NCBI GenBank assembly: GCA_963693285.1
Contig: OY848921.1
Location: forward strand, 8,197,229-8,261,228
Direction: 5' to 3'
Length of the DNA: 64,000 nt
Source: Xestospongia muta
Lineage: Eukaryota; Porifera; Demospongiae; Haplosclerida; Petrosiidae
The notes under the pieces were generated by a model that searched no databases, was not told the DNA's origin, and was given only the letters and a program-made list of their open reading frames with translations. Within the stretch, counting starts at the first letter, position 1; the number at the start of each line of letters is the position of its first letter. Positions 11,212 through 25,352 of this stretch are shown in pieces. A program made the translations under genes and the position numbers.

Positions 11212-14053
11212 TTATACAGTGGGTTTTGGTTCATTAAACAAAGATTTTAAATCTAGTTTCACAAATTGTCGGTCATAAGCATTCAGAGGTCCTTCCTCAG
11301 TACTAGTTTTAGCGTTAGCAACGTACATATTAAAGTTCTATTAAAAAAAGGAAAAAATACTTTAATTGTGAGGACTATATGCAAAATTTAATTTAGTTCT
11401 GCATGTATTCCTGACTTACCTCCATATCATAGATAACACTCTGTAGATCACCTGTACGTACTGTCCCTCCAAGACTAATAACAGCCTCAGGACTAAGGTT
11501 ACCATAAGCAGCATGCAGTTCCTTGTTCCAACAGCCTAAGTGCACACCCCAATACACTAAATCTAAAATGTGATGATGTATTAAGCAGTGCATATATAGA
11601 TTATAATAATGATAGCTTTTACCTTTCATAATATAGTTATGGTAACATGAATCATCACAGCCTTCTCTGTTATAGCGACTCTCCTCAATCTTAGTAACAT
11701 TATCGTAATCAAATACCTACAGAACAACCAATATGTATTGCATATTCCTATAGCAATAGCAACTGTTACCATAGTAACAAGATAACAATCTAATAATGTT
11801 GTCATAGCAACTACATATACATCACCATAGCAAATTAAAGTTAGCATAGCAAATTACTTATAACCCTATCATTGATTATAGGGCCAAGTATTGTTTTAAT
11901 GACTTAAATGAGCAATATCAAATATTGTTACGAATATTGCCAAACTTTATCAGACATTTTAATTAATGACTATCGTTTAATTTTCATGCAATATCAGCAA
12001 CTTTCACTAAAAAGTAAAAAACTAACTATGTGTATGATCTATGTACAGTCGACCACTTGCTTACATTAGCAGTTGAACTAGAATACTCAAACAATCTGAA
12101 CTGTTTTATTTGAGCATCTCCTACACCTAGCCAAATAGAACATGTTCTGTGAGCTGTTTGAATTCTCCTGGAGAGAGAGAGAGAGAGAGTACTTCAACAC
12201 AACATGAGCTACACTGATAACCTGATAGCATCATCAAGTGAGCTATCAAATTGAAGGATATCTCTCATAAGAAAATTAAATGGTATACCACTTCGAGACT
12301 CCTCTCCAAATGGCTCATCAGAATATTTCTCAGAAATAGCTAATCCCTTAGAGGACATCCCTATAGGATAAAACACATTGATAGTACTGTGTTGGTATCC
12401 ATATTTAAACATTTTCTTACCTGAAATGGTAGTCAACCATCCAGACCAGCCAACATTAGCAAATGGATGGCCATTAGTAGGGTGATATACGACAACTGTG
12501 GGTGCCTTTTGTAATGGACCATTAACATCCCAATCTAGAGCACGTAACTATTGGAGATTTAAAGTGAAGTATTGTTTTGAGACCCCAGAGACCAAGACTA
12601 ACCTGTACAAATCCAGAGTCACTGCTGACTGCATTTCCCCAAGCACCAAGCATTGAGCAACCAGCCTGTTCGTGTTATAAGAAGTATATCTTAATGATTT
12701 TATAATAGTAAGTGTGTGTGTCTTCATGCCCTTTAGAATTTTAATAACTAAAAAACTATTACTAGAAAATGAACTTGCTTTTGAATATTGATAGTACTAA
12801 AAAAGGAAATTAACTTATAGTGATACTAATGTACATTAAATACAGAGAAGCTCTTATATGTAATGTTGTATGTATCCTAGTACTGTCCATACAGTATTAA
12901 TTAACTAATGGAGTTCAGTATAGGACATATATATATAGTTTAAATACTGATATATGATATAGCACTTCTATTATACCACATGAGCTATGTTCATTTAACT
13001 CATGGGAGATCCAAGTGCCAAAAAAGGAGATGATAACCGCTCAAATTTTTGATTCTTAATTCTAGGCAACTTGAGAAAATATATTTTTTGAGACAAAACA
13101 ACAACACTAGAAGGTGTTTGTGATAATAGTTGGTGTTATCATATCTCATTATAATTATAACTATCATGCCTTACTTTGACAAGCTCTGGTAACATGTGGA
13201 CTTTTAAAACAAAATTATAATCTACTTCGGCACCATCAGCTAAACCTTTCATCTCATCATAAAAATATTGAGCTGAATATTTCCTACAAAGAGAAGTGTT
13301 GTATTAAAGTAAATGTCAGTTAGAAATATCTGAACTATGGTGAGGTATGAGAATAAAATAATCTTGGTTAAGTTACTTACTCAGTTAAGAGGTGAGTTAA
13401 ATCTAATGCACCAGACAAACCCAATTCAGCTATAACTTTTCGTATCTCTTCAGGTAGGTCTTTAAGATATGCCTCAATTTCTTGTTCTACATGGTTCATA
13501 AAACTTGGCAGAATATCCTGTATTTGAGCTTTAAGTAACTTTCCGTGAGCATAACCCATATCATAAGCACTACCATAAACATGAAGAACTATATGAACAA
13601 GATTAATTGTAACTAAAATAAAAACAGGAGTAACAAACAATTCAAGATATACTTTAAGCACAGGTCACACACCAATACTAATCCTTACCTTAGTAGCCAT
13701 TCCTTCCCTTAGAGGGGTATGGAAACACAAGACTACCATTACACACCTTAAATAACTGATCATATTTACTCACCATATATTTGGTCATCACCAGCTCCAG
13801 CTGTGTACAAAGAGCCATTAGCTACAGAGGTCAATTGTGTTGGACTACCATCCCAAGGAGGATGTACATTGGGTGATCCAGGGCAGCTGCTAGTTAGAGG
13901 AGATTCTTCATGATGGTAAGTACTACATTGGAGAGGAAATATAAAGGCAAGAAGAAATAAAACAAACATAATTATAAGTGTCAAAGCGATGGGTTTGCAT
14001 GTGACTACCAGCCCCACCTCTCTTGCATGCCCTAGCCACACCTTCGTTGTCAT
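11212..14053 (-). CDS. Membrane-anchored Ntn-hydrolase, peptidase C45 / acid-ceramidase-like
   Basis: Exon 1 (13766-14053) has a strong hydrophobic segment near residues 20-42 (IALTLIIMFVLFLLAFIFPL), which acts as signal anchor or uncleaved signal, followed by a Ser/Pro-rich luminal linker. The conserved core follows: LHVYGSAYDMGYAHGKLL, DLTHLLTE, GLADGAEVDYNFVLKVHMLP. Next is the likely nucleophile block AGCSMLGAWGN, in which Cys becomes the N-terminal residue after autocleavage in this fold. Then come LRALDWDVNGPLQ, FANVGWSGWL, SGIPFNFLMRDIL, RTCSIWLGVGD and EGPLNAYDRQF, with stop 11212-11214. This family includes C45 acyltransferase-like and ceramidase-like proteins of animals and amoebae; the substrate cannot be read from sequence. 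Luminal or lysosomal location is inferred from the N-terminus. It diverges from SANBR. Confidence 0.75.
11765..11778. promoter_or_regulatory. Exact X-box consensus in intron
   Basis: GTTACCATAGTAAC fits GTNRCC-N2-RGYAAC exactly. It is far from any start codon, inside an intron of the C45-like gene. It may be chance, because roughly one exact match is expected in 64 kb. Confidence 0.2.
12172..12189 (-). repeat. (CT)n tract at 3' splice site (minus strand)
   Basis: On the coding strand of the C45-like gene this reads (CT)n followed at once by CCAG, the acceptor of the exon encoding RIQTAHRTCSIWLGVGD. Confidence 0.85.
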
Positions 14054-14094
14054 GGTAATTTTCTGTTGGGCTAACAGCTAACATAGACTGAAGG
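14054..14094. promoter_or_regulatory. 41-bp divergent promoter, C45-like gene / SANBR
   Basis: Only 41 bp separate the two ATG codons. The space contains no recognisable TATA box, so each transcript must have a very short leader or start inside the neighbour. Confidence 0.6.
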
Positions 14095-14940
14095 ATGGCG
14101 TATTCTCGTCAGGGGACAGCGCACCGACTTGTAGCTTTGGACTTGATGTTACGCACATTCATGAACTCACCCGACTTTCAACCTTACAATCCACGAATGT
14201 GGGAGGGCATTGCTAAACTGGTTCCAGGCACAACTCCACAGCAAGTAGGCAACTTGGATAACACATCATGTTCATTTGCTATGTGTTTCTTTGACTAGTG
14301 TATTCAAAGATGGGAAGAACTTCGTTCTACTTCACAATTTGTAACTAGGGATTTATCAGTTTTGGCTGCTAAAGGAAGACCCATATCAGCTAGTGGTCAG
14401 ACTCGTTTGACAACTCAAGTCCACAATACTAAACAAGTAAGAACATTGTCTAGTTTCAATCTCTGATTTTATAGATTATTCATCAGTACTATAGTTATGC
14501 ACATATCTAACTACATACCCTCATATTTTCATTCCAAATTTTTCATTCTCATGCTACTAAATTCCATTCTCAGGATAGTTATCAGTCCTATACATCATCA
14601 GTGACTGAGCTACCTCCAATCAATGACTTCCCGCGATCTTCTAACTCTTCCTCTTCACTGGGACGTTCCTATTATCATGACCAATACCGTGGGTCAATCT
14701 CGTGTCCTGGAGGTTATCGACTGCAAAGTGGAAAATTCACAGCATCTTTCTGTCAGTCTTATCTCAATGGAGTAAGAAAAGCAAGAGAGATAATAGAAGG
14801 AAATGAATTAGATAAAGATGATAGTAGCAATAAACAAAGCATTGACGTAGTAGGTAATCAAGGACAAGAAACAAATCATGAGTCACTCAACAAGTCCAAA
14901 CCAAGGTAGAATTGAGTAACCATTCGATTACATTGTTGCA

Positions 14941-14991
<51 letters not shown>

Positions 14992-15691
14992 GTGATGATA
15001 ATGTATTTACTGTCAGTTCGACTAACTCTCAACATAATTGTACATCATCATTACATGATCAAGAGGACAAACAAGAACCTATAACTAACATGGTCATACA
15101 TGTACGAGATGAAGCTAAGAAAAGTTAGTCTTAAAATTAAACTGAGTCTTTTAAGTAATAAAAAGGAGCAGACATATCACCAATCAATGTATGAATGATA
15201 GCAAGGGTACATGCACCCCTAACAGTATAGCAATAGAAAGAAGAGAAAGATGGAGTTAGTTAGTTACATTGATAAATGCTCCATGCAAAGTAGATAACAC
15301 GACCTTCATTTAGATTGAAAAACTGCTCCTAGATTTGATAACAATTAACTAGACAATCAATGGATAATAGAGCTATTTTAAAATGTCCATATTTTATAGA
15401 AAGTCAAGACTTTGTTTGTCCACGAGAGACACTCACAAAAGAAATGAGATATTTCAATGATTACTTAACATCAAGTGAGACACAACAGTGGGAAGAAGTA
15501 GATATCAGTGTCCACTGTGATGTAACTGTCTTTCATTGGTTAATGTGTTATGTTAAGAGAGGTATGACTGAGGGACCTACAGGAGAGATATTGGACACAC
15601 CTCTTGAACCTCTTCAGCTAGGTATGTGTGTACCTTAGTAATTCTATTGTTCTACTGATGACTTTTTAATTTATATTGTATTATCTTAATG

Positions 15692-15732
<41 letters not shown>

Positions 15733-18562
15733 GCACCAACTAATGTGGTATCAATACTTATATCATCAGATTTCCTAAAGATGGACTCACTTGTAAGCTA
15801 AGATGCCTCAATTTACTTACAACAATATCACATACTGTGTATGCACTTTAGATTGAAGACTGTCTGGTATATTGTCATAGACACATGACTGAAGTAATAA
15901 CTGCTCCCTGTAATATGAGTTGTATTGGTAGTCATCTTATGACTAGGTAAATCATAATCAGTCTCATTTCCCAGACCTCAATAAAGTATGCCTGGGAATG
16001 AGACTAGTCATAAATGCTGCTGAACTGTGAATTTTATTTAAAATTTTAATCCACTCAGATTAGTTCAAATGTTTTCGCCACTTGAAGTAGAAAGACTCTG
16101 TGATGTAAAAGATAAAATAAAAAGGTATTGCAAGAATTTTAGCAATAATTTACACTTCTCTAGTAAACTGTTTCTTCATCTATTGGAAAGACTCTTTGAT
16201 CCTTCCTACTCTCATCCTGAATGTCCCAATAATGCAGTCACTCTCTTTAGGTAGTAAATTATATCAAATAATGGCTACATTTAATACTGGCTTTAGATGC
16301 AGACACTGTGGTCGTCTTCTAACTGCTGCCCAAGAGAAGTTATTCCCCTGTAGTGCACAAAGGTCATTTATTACATAATATTTTATGAAAATATCTGTAA
16401 AAATAAATATTAAAATTATAATAAATTATATAAAAATAAAAGCATAAAAATACCTTATTTTTAGACTTAAAATTGACAAGACTGGACAACTCAAACACAA
16501 ACATAAAAGGTAAACAGTTTACTAGAACTAGAGAACTTTAGTTAGTTTACTTGTATAATGTTGTCTTTATTTTTAACTTAATTTTATAAGTTGTTTTTGA
16601 CTCATTACAAAAACAACTTTGTAATTTCCTTTATAAGCTCATTTCTCTTTATCAATAGAGATCCAGATTGGACAATGGAATCATATCTTGTTTCCTTGAG
16701 ACAAACTGGTATGACTTGGAGAGAGATATACTGGAGGTATTTATACAAACTCAATCAATATGGTTTGCATTTACAAATCTGTCAACATATTTGTCTTCCT
16801 TCTATTAGGATATGGGGTAAGATTACATGGTTCACTTGTGAATTATGTGGTCAGGCTTTCCAATGTTCTTCACTCTCTACTTGTTGTTATCATCCAAAGA
16901 TGTTTGTATTTGTTGACGATACTGGCATAAAGTTACCTGATGGTAGAGGAAAGTATCTTTGTTGTGGTCAAACATATGGAGTCTTCTCTCCTATGGATGT
17001 AAAACAGGTTAGTTAGGGACCTATATTGACTAGATTAATATCAATGGTAACTATCCTAGGTTACTGTAGTAAGTAATGATGTTTACTAGTCTAGAGCTTA
17101 CTAATGGTAGCTATCCTAGGTCACTGTGGTAAGTACTGATGTTCACTAGTCTAGAACTTACTAATGGTAGCTACTGTAAATGTAATGACAGATTGTTACT
17201 TGCAGAATGGATGCTGTTTCAAAGATCACATTGTTAGTTCTAACACAGCAAATGATATTACAGTTGATATACTTACTGAAATGAGAGATCTTATTTGTGA
17301 AATAAATACAACAGTACCAACCTCACAAGAGAATGCTATTTCTGCTGTATTGAAAAATGAGCTAAAACAGCAACTACAGGTACACAAATGTCCATAGAAT
17401 AACCCTCTGTAATGTCCTTTATCAGACATTTGTCAAACCAGAACTTCCACAAGAAAGGAACATTGCTGAAAGAAAATCTTCAAGTAATACTAGTAGTGCT
17501 GAAAGGAGAACTTCAATTAATGCTGAATCCAATCTAACACTAATGACAAAGGGGCAACCTTTTAATGAGTTACAACCATCTCAAGAAAAGACAAAGGATA
17601 ACAGAGGTCTCAAGAATAATGGTCCATCAAGAAAACTTGTTAAAGGAACTAGACGACAAGCAGAGGAAGAAGAAAGTAGTGGAACAGAAGAGGGAGAAGA
17701 GTCATCATCTTCAGAATTAGAGGAAGATGATGAAGAAGGAACGGCAAAGAGAAAAGGTAGAGATTGTCTTCTTACTCTCAGGAATATTATCTCTTTTTAG
17801 TTTCAAAGATAGCCCAGCAACTACCTCAAATTAAAGTATGTCATTTTTATTATGTATCAATAATATAATTCACTGCTCTCTCTCTCTCTCTATCTAGCCT
17901 TATCGTAGCTTAAAGAAGACCAAAGTCAACAGAAGCAAACTATCAGACAGGTCATTCTCACTAATATAATTTATCATTATTTCATGAGCCAGTAGTCTTT
18001 TATAATTATAAATATTTTGTAGAAGTATATCAGAACGAGACTGGATATGGGACAATAGTAAACCAGTTAGATGGAACCAAGATAGGCAACGATCACAAGG
18101 TAAACAACTCTAACATCTATCTTACACATACTTCACCATTTATACATGACCTCCTCTATACTAGATGACTTCAGGATATCACAATTACAACAACAGCTTC
18201 AACAACTTGCAACTACTGCTAACTCTAGTAATGGTCACCAGCACCATTTACACAAAACTACTAGAGATAATCAGCTTTATCCTGGAGGGATATTTGCAAG
18301 ACTAGAGGCTCAATTTAGAGCTAATATAATCAGCAAACATACTACATCTGGTACACAACTTGGGTAAGAAAATGTCCATCTATACATCCATCATACTTAC
18401 AATAATAACAAGGTTTTATATGTTACCAGTAGATGATATAGTTGGGTATATATATTGTAGTAAATGTAGGCAATAATTAATAATTAATGTGTTATTAAAG
18501 GGGTTACTTTAATCATATCTGTTTATAGGACTCGTGTAAAAAAACATTCCAGTGGCAAATAA
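14095..18562 (+). CDS. SANBR: SANT and BTB domain regulator of class-switch recombination homologue
   Basis: An N-terminal SANT/Myb-like domain (WEGIAKLVPGTTPQQ, then CIQRWEELRS) is followed by a disordered Ser-rich stretch (14601-14907) and MVIHVRDEAKK. A 276-nt intron (15124-15399) joins this in frame to SQDFVCPRETLTKEMRYF, and then to the BTB domain (VDISVHCDVTVFHWLMCYV, NVVSILISSDFLKMDSL). Cys-rich blocks follow (CRHCGRLL, CELCGQAF, CCGQTYGVF), then an acidic low-complexity region (17543-17770). The C-terminal signature is ERDWIWDNSKPVRWNQD and GGIFARLEAQFRA, with stop 18560-18562. The order matches vertebrate SANBR/KIAA1841 end to end, which rules out two separate genes. In mammals it represses class switching with corepressors; in a sponge without antibodies the role must be older, probably chromatin regulation (inference). 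Confidence 0.9.
14950..14990 (+). repeat. (CT)n tract at SANBR 3' splice site
   Basis: About 20 CT units run straight into AG 14991-14992, ahead of the exon beginning TGATGATAATG. Confidence 0.95.
15696..15731 (+). repeat. (CT)n tract at SANBR 3' splice site
   Basis: About 18 CT units end in CTAG; the exon that follows encodes APTNVVSILISSDF. Confidence 0.95.
15959..16007. mobile_element. Short foldback element, GTCTCATTCCCAG family
   Basis: A hairpin with arms AGTCTCATTTCCCAGAC and its inverse TGGGAATGAGACTAG, separated by about 15 nt, in a SANBR intron. The same arm occurs at 32445, 36014, 49023 and, in a longer element, at 50722. Confidence 0.6.
17041..17175 (+). repeat. 60-bp tandem repeat in SANBR intron
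   Basis: Two full copies and a partial third copy, starting at 17041, 17101 and 17161, of a unit containing GGTAGCTATCCTAGGT and TTCACTAGTCTAGAAC. The period is exactly 60. Confidence 0.9.
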
Positions 18563-18800
18563 AACTGATCTATTATTTATATTTGGCCTTCATAATTTAT
18601 TGTACAGCACCTTCAAAATTCATTTTTATATTGTACTAATAATTGTTTCACCCTCTGAATTAAAACTATTTATTAATAATTAATTTCTACAGCTAGACAC
18701 AAATGAGAAAACCACATAATATGATATAGAAACACAATTAACAAAGAAACACAATTATAACACAATTACTCACACACACAGAGTGTGTGACCTATCTATA

Positions 18801-20736
18801 TTATACGACACGACCTTCATGTTGAACTGTGTCATACTTTTGTTCAGCACAAATACCAGCGTGTAATTCAAGAGCATACACTGGTATAAGTTCATTACAT
18901 ATTGGACATGACTTATAACCAGTGACCTCTTCCTCATCATCACTAATAACTAGACAATTAGGTTGATCAATAGTAGATAACTTTGTCTTGTATTGATTAA
19001 TATCATTTAATTGTACTGGTATATCCTTGTCATCAATGAGTGTAGTCTGTAATATATAGAATAATAACAATTATTTGTCTGTCTATTCTTCCATCCATCC
19101 CTACCTCTTCAGTAATGGAGTCACTTTCTTTATCAGTTTCACTTATAAAGAAGTCATTTAATTTGGATTGTTTTGTATCCTTCATTGCTATTTCAAGAAA
19201 CTCAACTGGACTTGGTTCAGTAGTGTTGATCTTCTTTTTCTTCCCTTCTCCACGTCGACGTATCCAGCCACTATTGGTTCTACCTCTACCTCTTCTTTGA
19301 GACATACCCTCCTCACCCATCTCAGAGCTATCATCTACATATAAAAAGCAATGTGACTCAGCATGATGCTTCACTATAATTAATTACCTAATTTTGCTAT
19401 CTTCATTACAGAAAATAATCGAGCTGTTTGTGTTCTTGATGCTTTATTGTTACTGTTCTCTTCATAAGTAGATGTAAAATCAACTCCTTCATTTTCCACT
19501 GTCTTTAACTCTTTATGTAACAACTTTCTTCGAACATATTTCATTCCTCCATTTTCTTCTTTTTCTTTTTCCTCCTTCTTCTTGGCTTCCTTTTCAATTG
19601 CAATTCGATTAAGAATTGGATTATTTTCAATGAGTGATTTATCACCTCTTAGAGTGTTTTTAAGAAGACGAGATTGATTCTCAAGACCAGCAAACTCAAA
19701 TTCTTGACTGTCTTCAAGAAATTCATCTTTCATTTTTCTTCTCTTTGGTGTAACAACATTGTTTAAACGAACTTCATCATCACCACGTGAGGTCACACTC
19801 AGTGAGGGTAATTTAGGAGTACGTACCTTAATAGATTGTCTCATAATTACATTACTATCAGGACTTAAAAATGGTTCATAATCTTTTTCAGTTTTAACAT
19901 ATTGTGGGGTACTATAGGAGGGTTTAATTTGAAGAGTGGGTGGAGAAAGAATGCTACCTTTGGGAGTTCTCTCAGACTCAAACATTGACGAACTGGTACT
20001 GGTCTGAAAGAACTTAATATATCGGAGACCATAGGGTCGGTCTGTGAGATATGGTTGAAGACATTGAACTTTTACATAGCGCCATTTTTTTTCTAAAGCG
20101 GCTCTTGATAGCTTGTCTAGAGAGAGCATATATAAATAAATTAAAACTTATAATTATTATATTTATATTGATACCTAATGGATCTAAATGGAACATATAT
20201 TACTTAAGTCAAGAAATTGTATAATTACTTTCTACTTGAATTAATCGTTCAGTATTCTCTGATGATATTACCTAGACTGAACACTTTTGTTCTAGTCATA
20301 TTACGGCCGCTCTTACTCTCCTCAGCTGTCATGAGTATTGATTGAGGTAACAAAGATATATAGTCACTGATCTCTTCAAGAGAAGTACACACCAATACTT
20401 CTACAAACGCTGATCCCAGATTACCTAGTAAATAAAAACGTCACAAATCATTGTGGCGGGAGGGATCATTCTGATGTTGTACCATTGAGCTGGCTATATG
20501 ACTCACCTACTTCAATTTGAGCTATTTTAGTTAACTTAGCCATTTCTAATTCCACTATAATACATTTGGACTTAGAACCAGGTGCACTAGTCCAATGTAA
20601 TCCTGACGAGGGACAAAGGAGATTGCTAGCTTTATGTATATTGTCCTGAAAGATATGTACATTTTACGCACATATTCTATCACTTTCTTACTTCAGATGA
20701 AACAGAGACTATTCTTTTAATGGGAATGGGTGACAT
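18801..20736 (-). CDS. XNDC1N: XRCC1 N-terminal-domain protein with C-terminal zinc finger
   Basis: The N-terminus MSPIPIKRIVSVSSE is followed by ASNLLCPSSGLHWTS, ECIIVELEMAKLTKIAQIEVG-type strands, GSAFVEVLVCTS, MTRTKVFSLDKLSRAA and WRYVKVQCLQPY, then YGLRYIKFF. This is the galactose-binding-like fold of XRCC1-N, which in XRCC1 contacts DNA polymerase beta. BRCT domains are absent. Instead a long Lys/Glu-rich linker (19380-20000) leads to a C-terminal CPICNELIP...LELHAGIC motif (about 18850-18920), a C2HC/UBZ4-like finger preceded by acidic VISDDEEEV. Stop is 18801-18803. The family match is to the XNDC1-type proteins. A role in single-strand-break repair with ubiquitin binding is inference. 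It diverges from PNLDC1 with 106 bp between the ATGs. Confidence 0.8.
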
Positions 20737-20842
20737 TTTGTATTCACAATTCCTCCTTTGCCGCCATTAAAGAGTCTGAATGCCAACTTCAAACGATTTG
20801 ATTGGATGAACAATCTAACACCCACGTGGTAGCAAATAAATA

Positions 20843-23383
<2,541 letters not shown>

Positions 23384-23533
23384 ATCTTCATCCTAATGTA
23401 TTATAGAACAAAATTATATCTTTAGTTTCATTGTTATATTATGCAATTCTCCCAAACTGAATCCTTGAAAGTGCCTCCTGAAGTTCAAGGCTCAATCATA
23501 AAAAATTAATCAACTATGAATAATAAATAAATC

Positions 23534-24112
23534 ATGGCTTCTGAGAAACAGTGTTTAATTCTTGGACCCCAGAGTGTGGGGAAGACCCTGCTCATTAGAG
23601 CACTTCAAGTTCTCAGTTCCGATATTCAAAAGAAAGAGAAAGACAAACACTACACATCACCTTCTCCTTCACTTCTTCCACTACCCACTCAACCAACAAC
23701 AGGAACAAACCTTGTCACAATTGAAACTCCTCATGGTCCCCTCCTTCTTAAGGAATTTGGCGGAAAGATGGCACCTTTGTGGTCAAGGGCATTACCAGCT
23801 GCACATATGATCATATATACAATTGATACAAGCAATCCCAGACAATTATCCTCAACAACTGTATTGTTAATGGAGACGCTTGCTAATGAGGCAGTTAATG
23901 GAAAGCCAGTACTACTATTTTTTAATAAAACTGATAGTATTAGCTCTTTGAGTTTATTTGAATTTAAATCTATTATACGAGTGGATGATTTGGCAGCAAA
24001 GTACAGGAACTTGTTGTCCGTGCTTAGTGGTAATTGTGTCAATCAAGACGGTGGTATACAAGGTGTGTTGGATTGGTTGTGGAAGACAATGGAAGAGCTA
24101 CAGTTGAGATGA
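23534..24112 (+). CDS. ARL16: ADP-ribosylation-factor-like GTPase ARL16
   Basis: Single exon, 192 residues. The P-loop GPQSVGKT is at residues 11-18. A switch-2-like LLLKEFGGKMAPLW replaces the usual DxxGQ, as in ARL16 proteins, which have L/ELGG. The NKxD box is FFNKTD. There is no N-terminal glycine for myristoylation. The C-terminus GVLDWLWKTMEEL matches ARL16. The absence of introns in a genome where neighbours have many is notable and could mean retroposition or ancient intron loss. In vertebrates ARL16 acts in Golgi-to-cilium traffic. No X-box-like site was seen upstream. Confidence 0.85.
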   Translation: MASEKQCLILGPQSVGKTLLIRALQVLSSDIQKKEKDKHYTSPSPSLLPLPTQPTTGTNLVTIETPHGPLLLKEFGGKMAPLWSRALPAAHMIIYTIDTSNPRQLSSTTVLLMETLANEAVNGKPVLLFFNKTDSISSLSLFEFKSIIRVDDLAAKYRNLLSVLSGNCVNQDGGIQGVLDWLWKTMEELQLR

Positions 24113-24562
24113 TGATGATGCAACAATTTGCTGTCTATCATAGGTATTAGTATGATAATACAATGTATCTCGTAATGAAAGTTGTTATAACTGGTTAGTA
24201 TACACAATTGGTGATAACAGCTGATATATATCTTCTGGGTATTTCTATATCACTATACATTTCTACTGTATCTATATACTAATAGTGTATGTTATGTATT
24301 TGTCCCACTCCATACTCATTGTTTTAGCATAGTTGTTGACTAATTTTACCATTGTCATGACTCATGTGATCATGAATATAGGTCATGTAATGGCTGAGTG
24401 ACTGAGTCATTCATGGCATTGCTGATATCATCAGTTTATCAGTTTAATAAGATTAGAGCAAACAATTATTATTATTATAAAGAGCAATATCTATATATAT
24501 ATGATATGATATGTTAGCACAACAAAGAGGAGAAAATCAATATAAGATATAATAATATATAG
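24113..24562. other. Convergent intergenic space, ARL16/SNAP29
   Basis: AT-rich, with short TATA and GATATG runs near 24490-24520. No open frame, RNA gene or repeat of note is seen; it is probably 3' UTR for both genes. Confidence 0.5.
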
Positions 24563-25198
24563 TTATAGTTGTCTTCTGGCATCTCTAGTAACATCTCTAA
24601 TGCGAATATCATTACGATCCATCTTGACTCTAATACGTTCCAACTGATCATTAGATTCATCTAACTGATTACCTATTAAATATGCTTGTCCCTCCAGTTG
24701 TTTCAATCCAAATTCCAACTGGTCTAAATTACGATCAACTGCTTCATTACCAGTACTCTGTTTTTGTACTTGAGCTTGAGTTTGAGCAGTAGGCTTACTA
24801 GCGCCTTTTGACGATTTTGATGAAGGCACTGATGATTTCTTTGGAGGTGGATCTGATGGGATTTTGGGTTTTGTGAAGCGATTGACCAATGATCCAAACA
24901 TAGATTTTACTTCTCTCATGCTTCTTCGGCTACACTCCAAATCAATTGCCATTTTATCCAAATTGTCTTCAGTTCTATCAAGACTCTCAGCCTGGATCTC
25001 TAGTTCTTCTGACGTGTCAGTAGCCATCTTGACTGTTTCGTTTAGTACTTGAACACATCTAAAGGAAGAGTCTTCCATTCTGCGATTAGCATCTAGTAAT
25101 CGCTGGTCTATTTCTTCGTCTGGCGGCGCTCTTCTCTCTCCTCTACTTCTCATACCTCCATCGTAATCGTAAGAACGTCCATAATTATAACTTGCCAT
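24563..25198 (-). CDS. SNAP29: SNAP-29-type Qbc SNARE
   Basis: Single exon with two SNARE motifs. The Qb motif is near residues 40-100 (VKMATDTSEELEIQAESLDR; Q is the zero layer). The Qc motif is at the C-terminus (LEGQAYLIGNQLDESNDQLE; Q again zero layer), ending DVTRDARRQL. The linker MFGSLVNRFTKPKIPSDPPP matches the SNAP29 linker and lacks the palmitoylated Cys cluster of SNAP-25/23, so membrane association would depend on partners. SNAP29 acts in autophagosome-lysosome and endosomal fusion with syntaxins such as STX17 and STX7. The ATG at 25198 (MASYNYGRS) was chosen over 25243. The frame upstream is open for 15 codons but unlike the family. Confidence 0.78.
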   Translation of the reverse strand: MASYNYGRSYDYDGGMRSRGERRAPPDEEIDQRLLDANRRMEDSSFRCVQVLNETVKMATDTSEELEIQAESLDRTEDNLDKMAIDLECSRRSMREVKSMFGSLVNRFTKPKIPSDPPPKKSSVPSSKSSKGASKPTAQTQAQVQKQSTGNEAVDRNLDQLEFGLKQLEGQAYLIGNQLDESNDQLERIRVKMDRNDIRIRDVTRDARRQL

Positions 25199-25352
25199 CT
25201 TCACTTGGTAGCGAGTGTTTCTCTGTAATAATATACTTACCAAACTCTTTCTTTTATAATTAACCTTTCTTTGGCTCAGCAGTTTCTATAAGGGCGTGGC
25301 CTTAATTAATTAATTAACCATTATAATTATTAACAATAATTATTATGATGAA

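Noticed and set aside
14095..15126. Reading the SANT part and the BTB part of SANBR as two separate genes
   Set aside because: An intron 15124-15399 joins them in frame (EAKK|KSQDFVCP), and the combined order matches the single vertebrate SANBR protein.
24113..24562. Possible small RNA or regulatory element between ARL16 and SNAP29
   Set aside because: Only AT-rich sequence with simple runs; no stem, box or open frame I could support.
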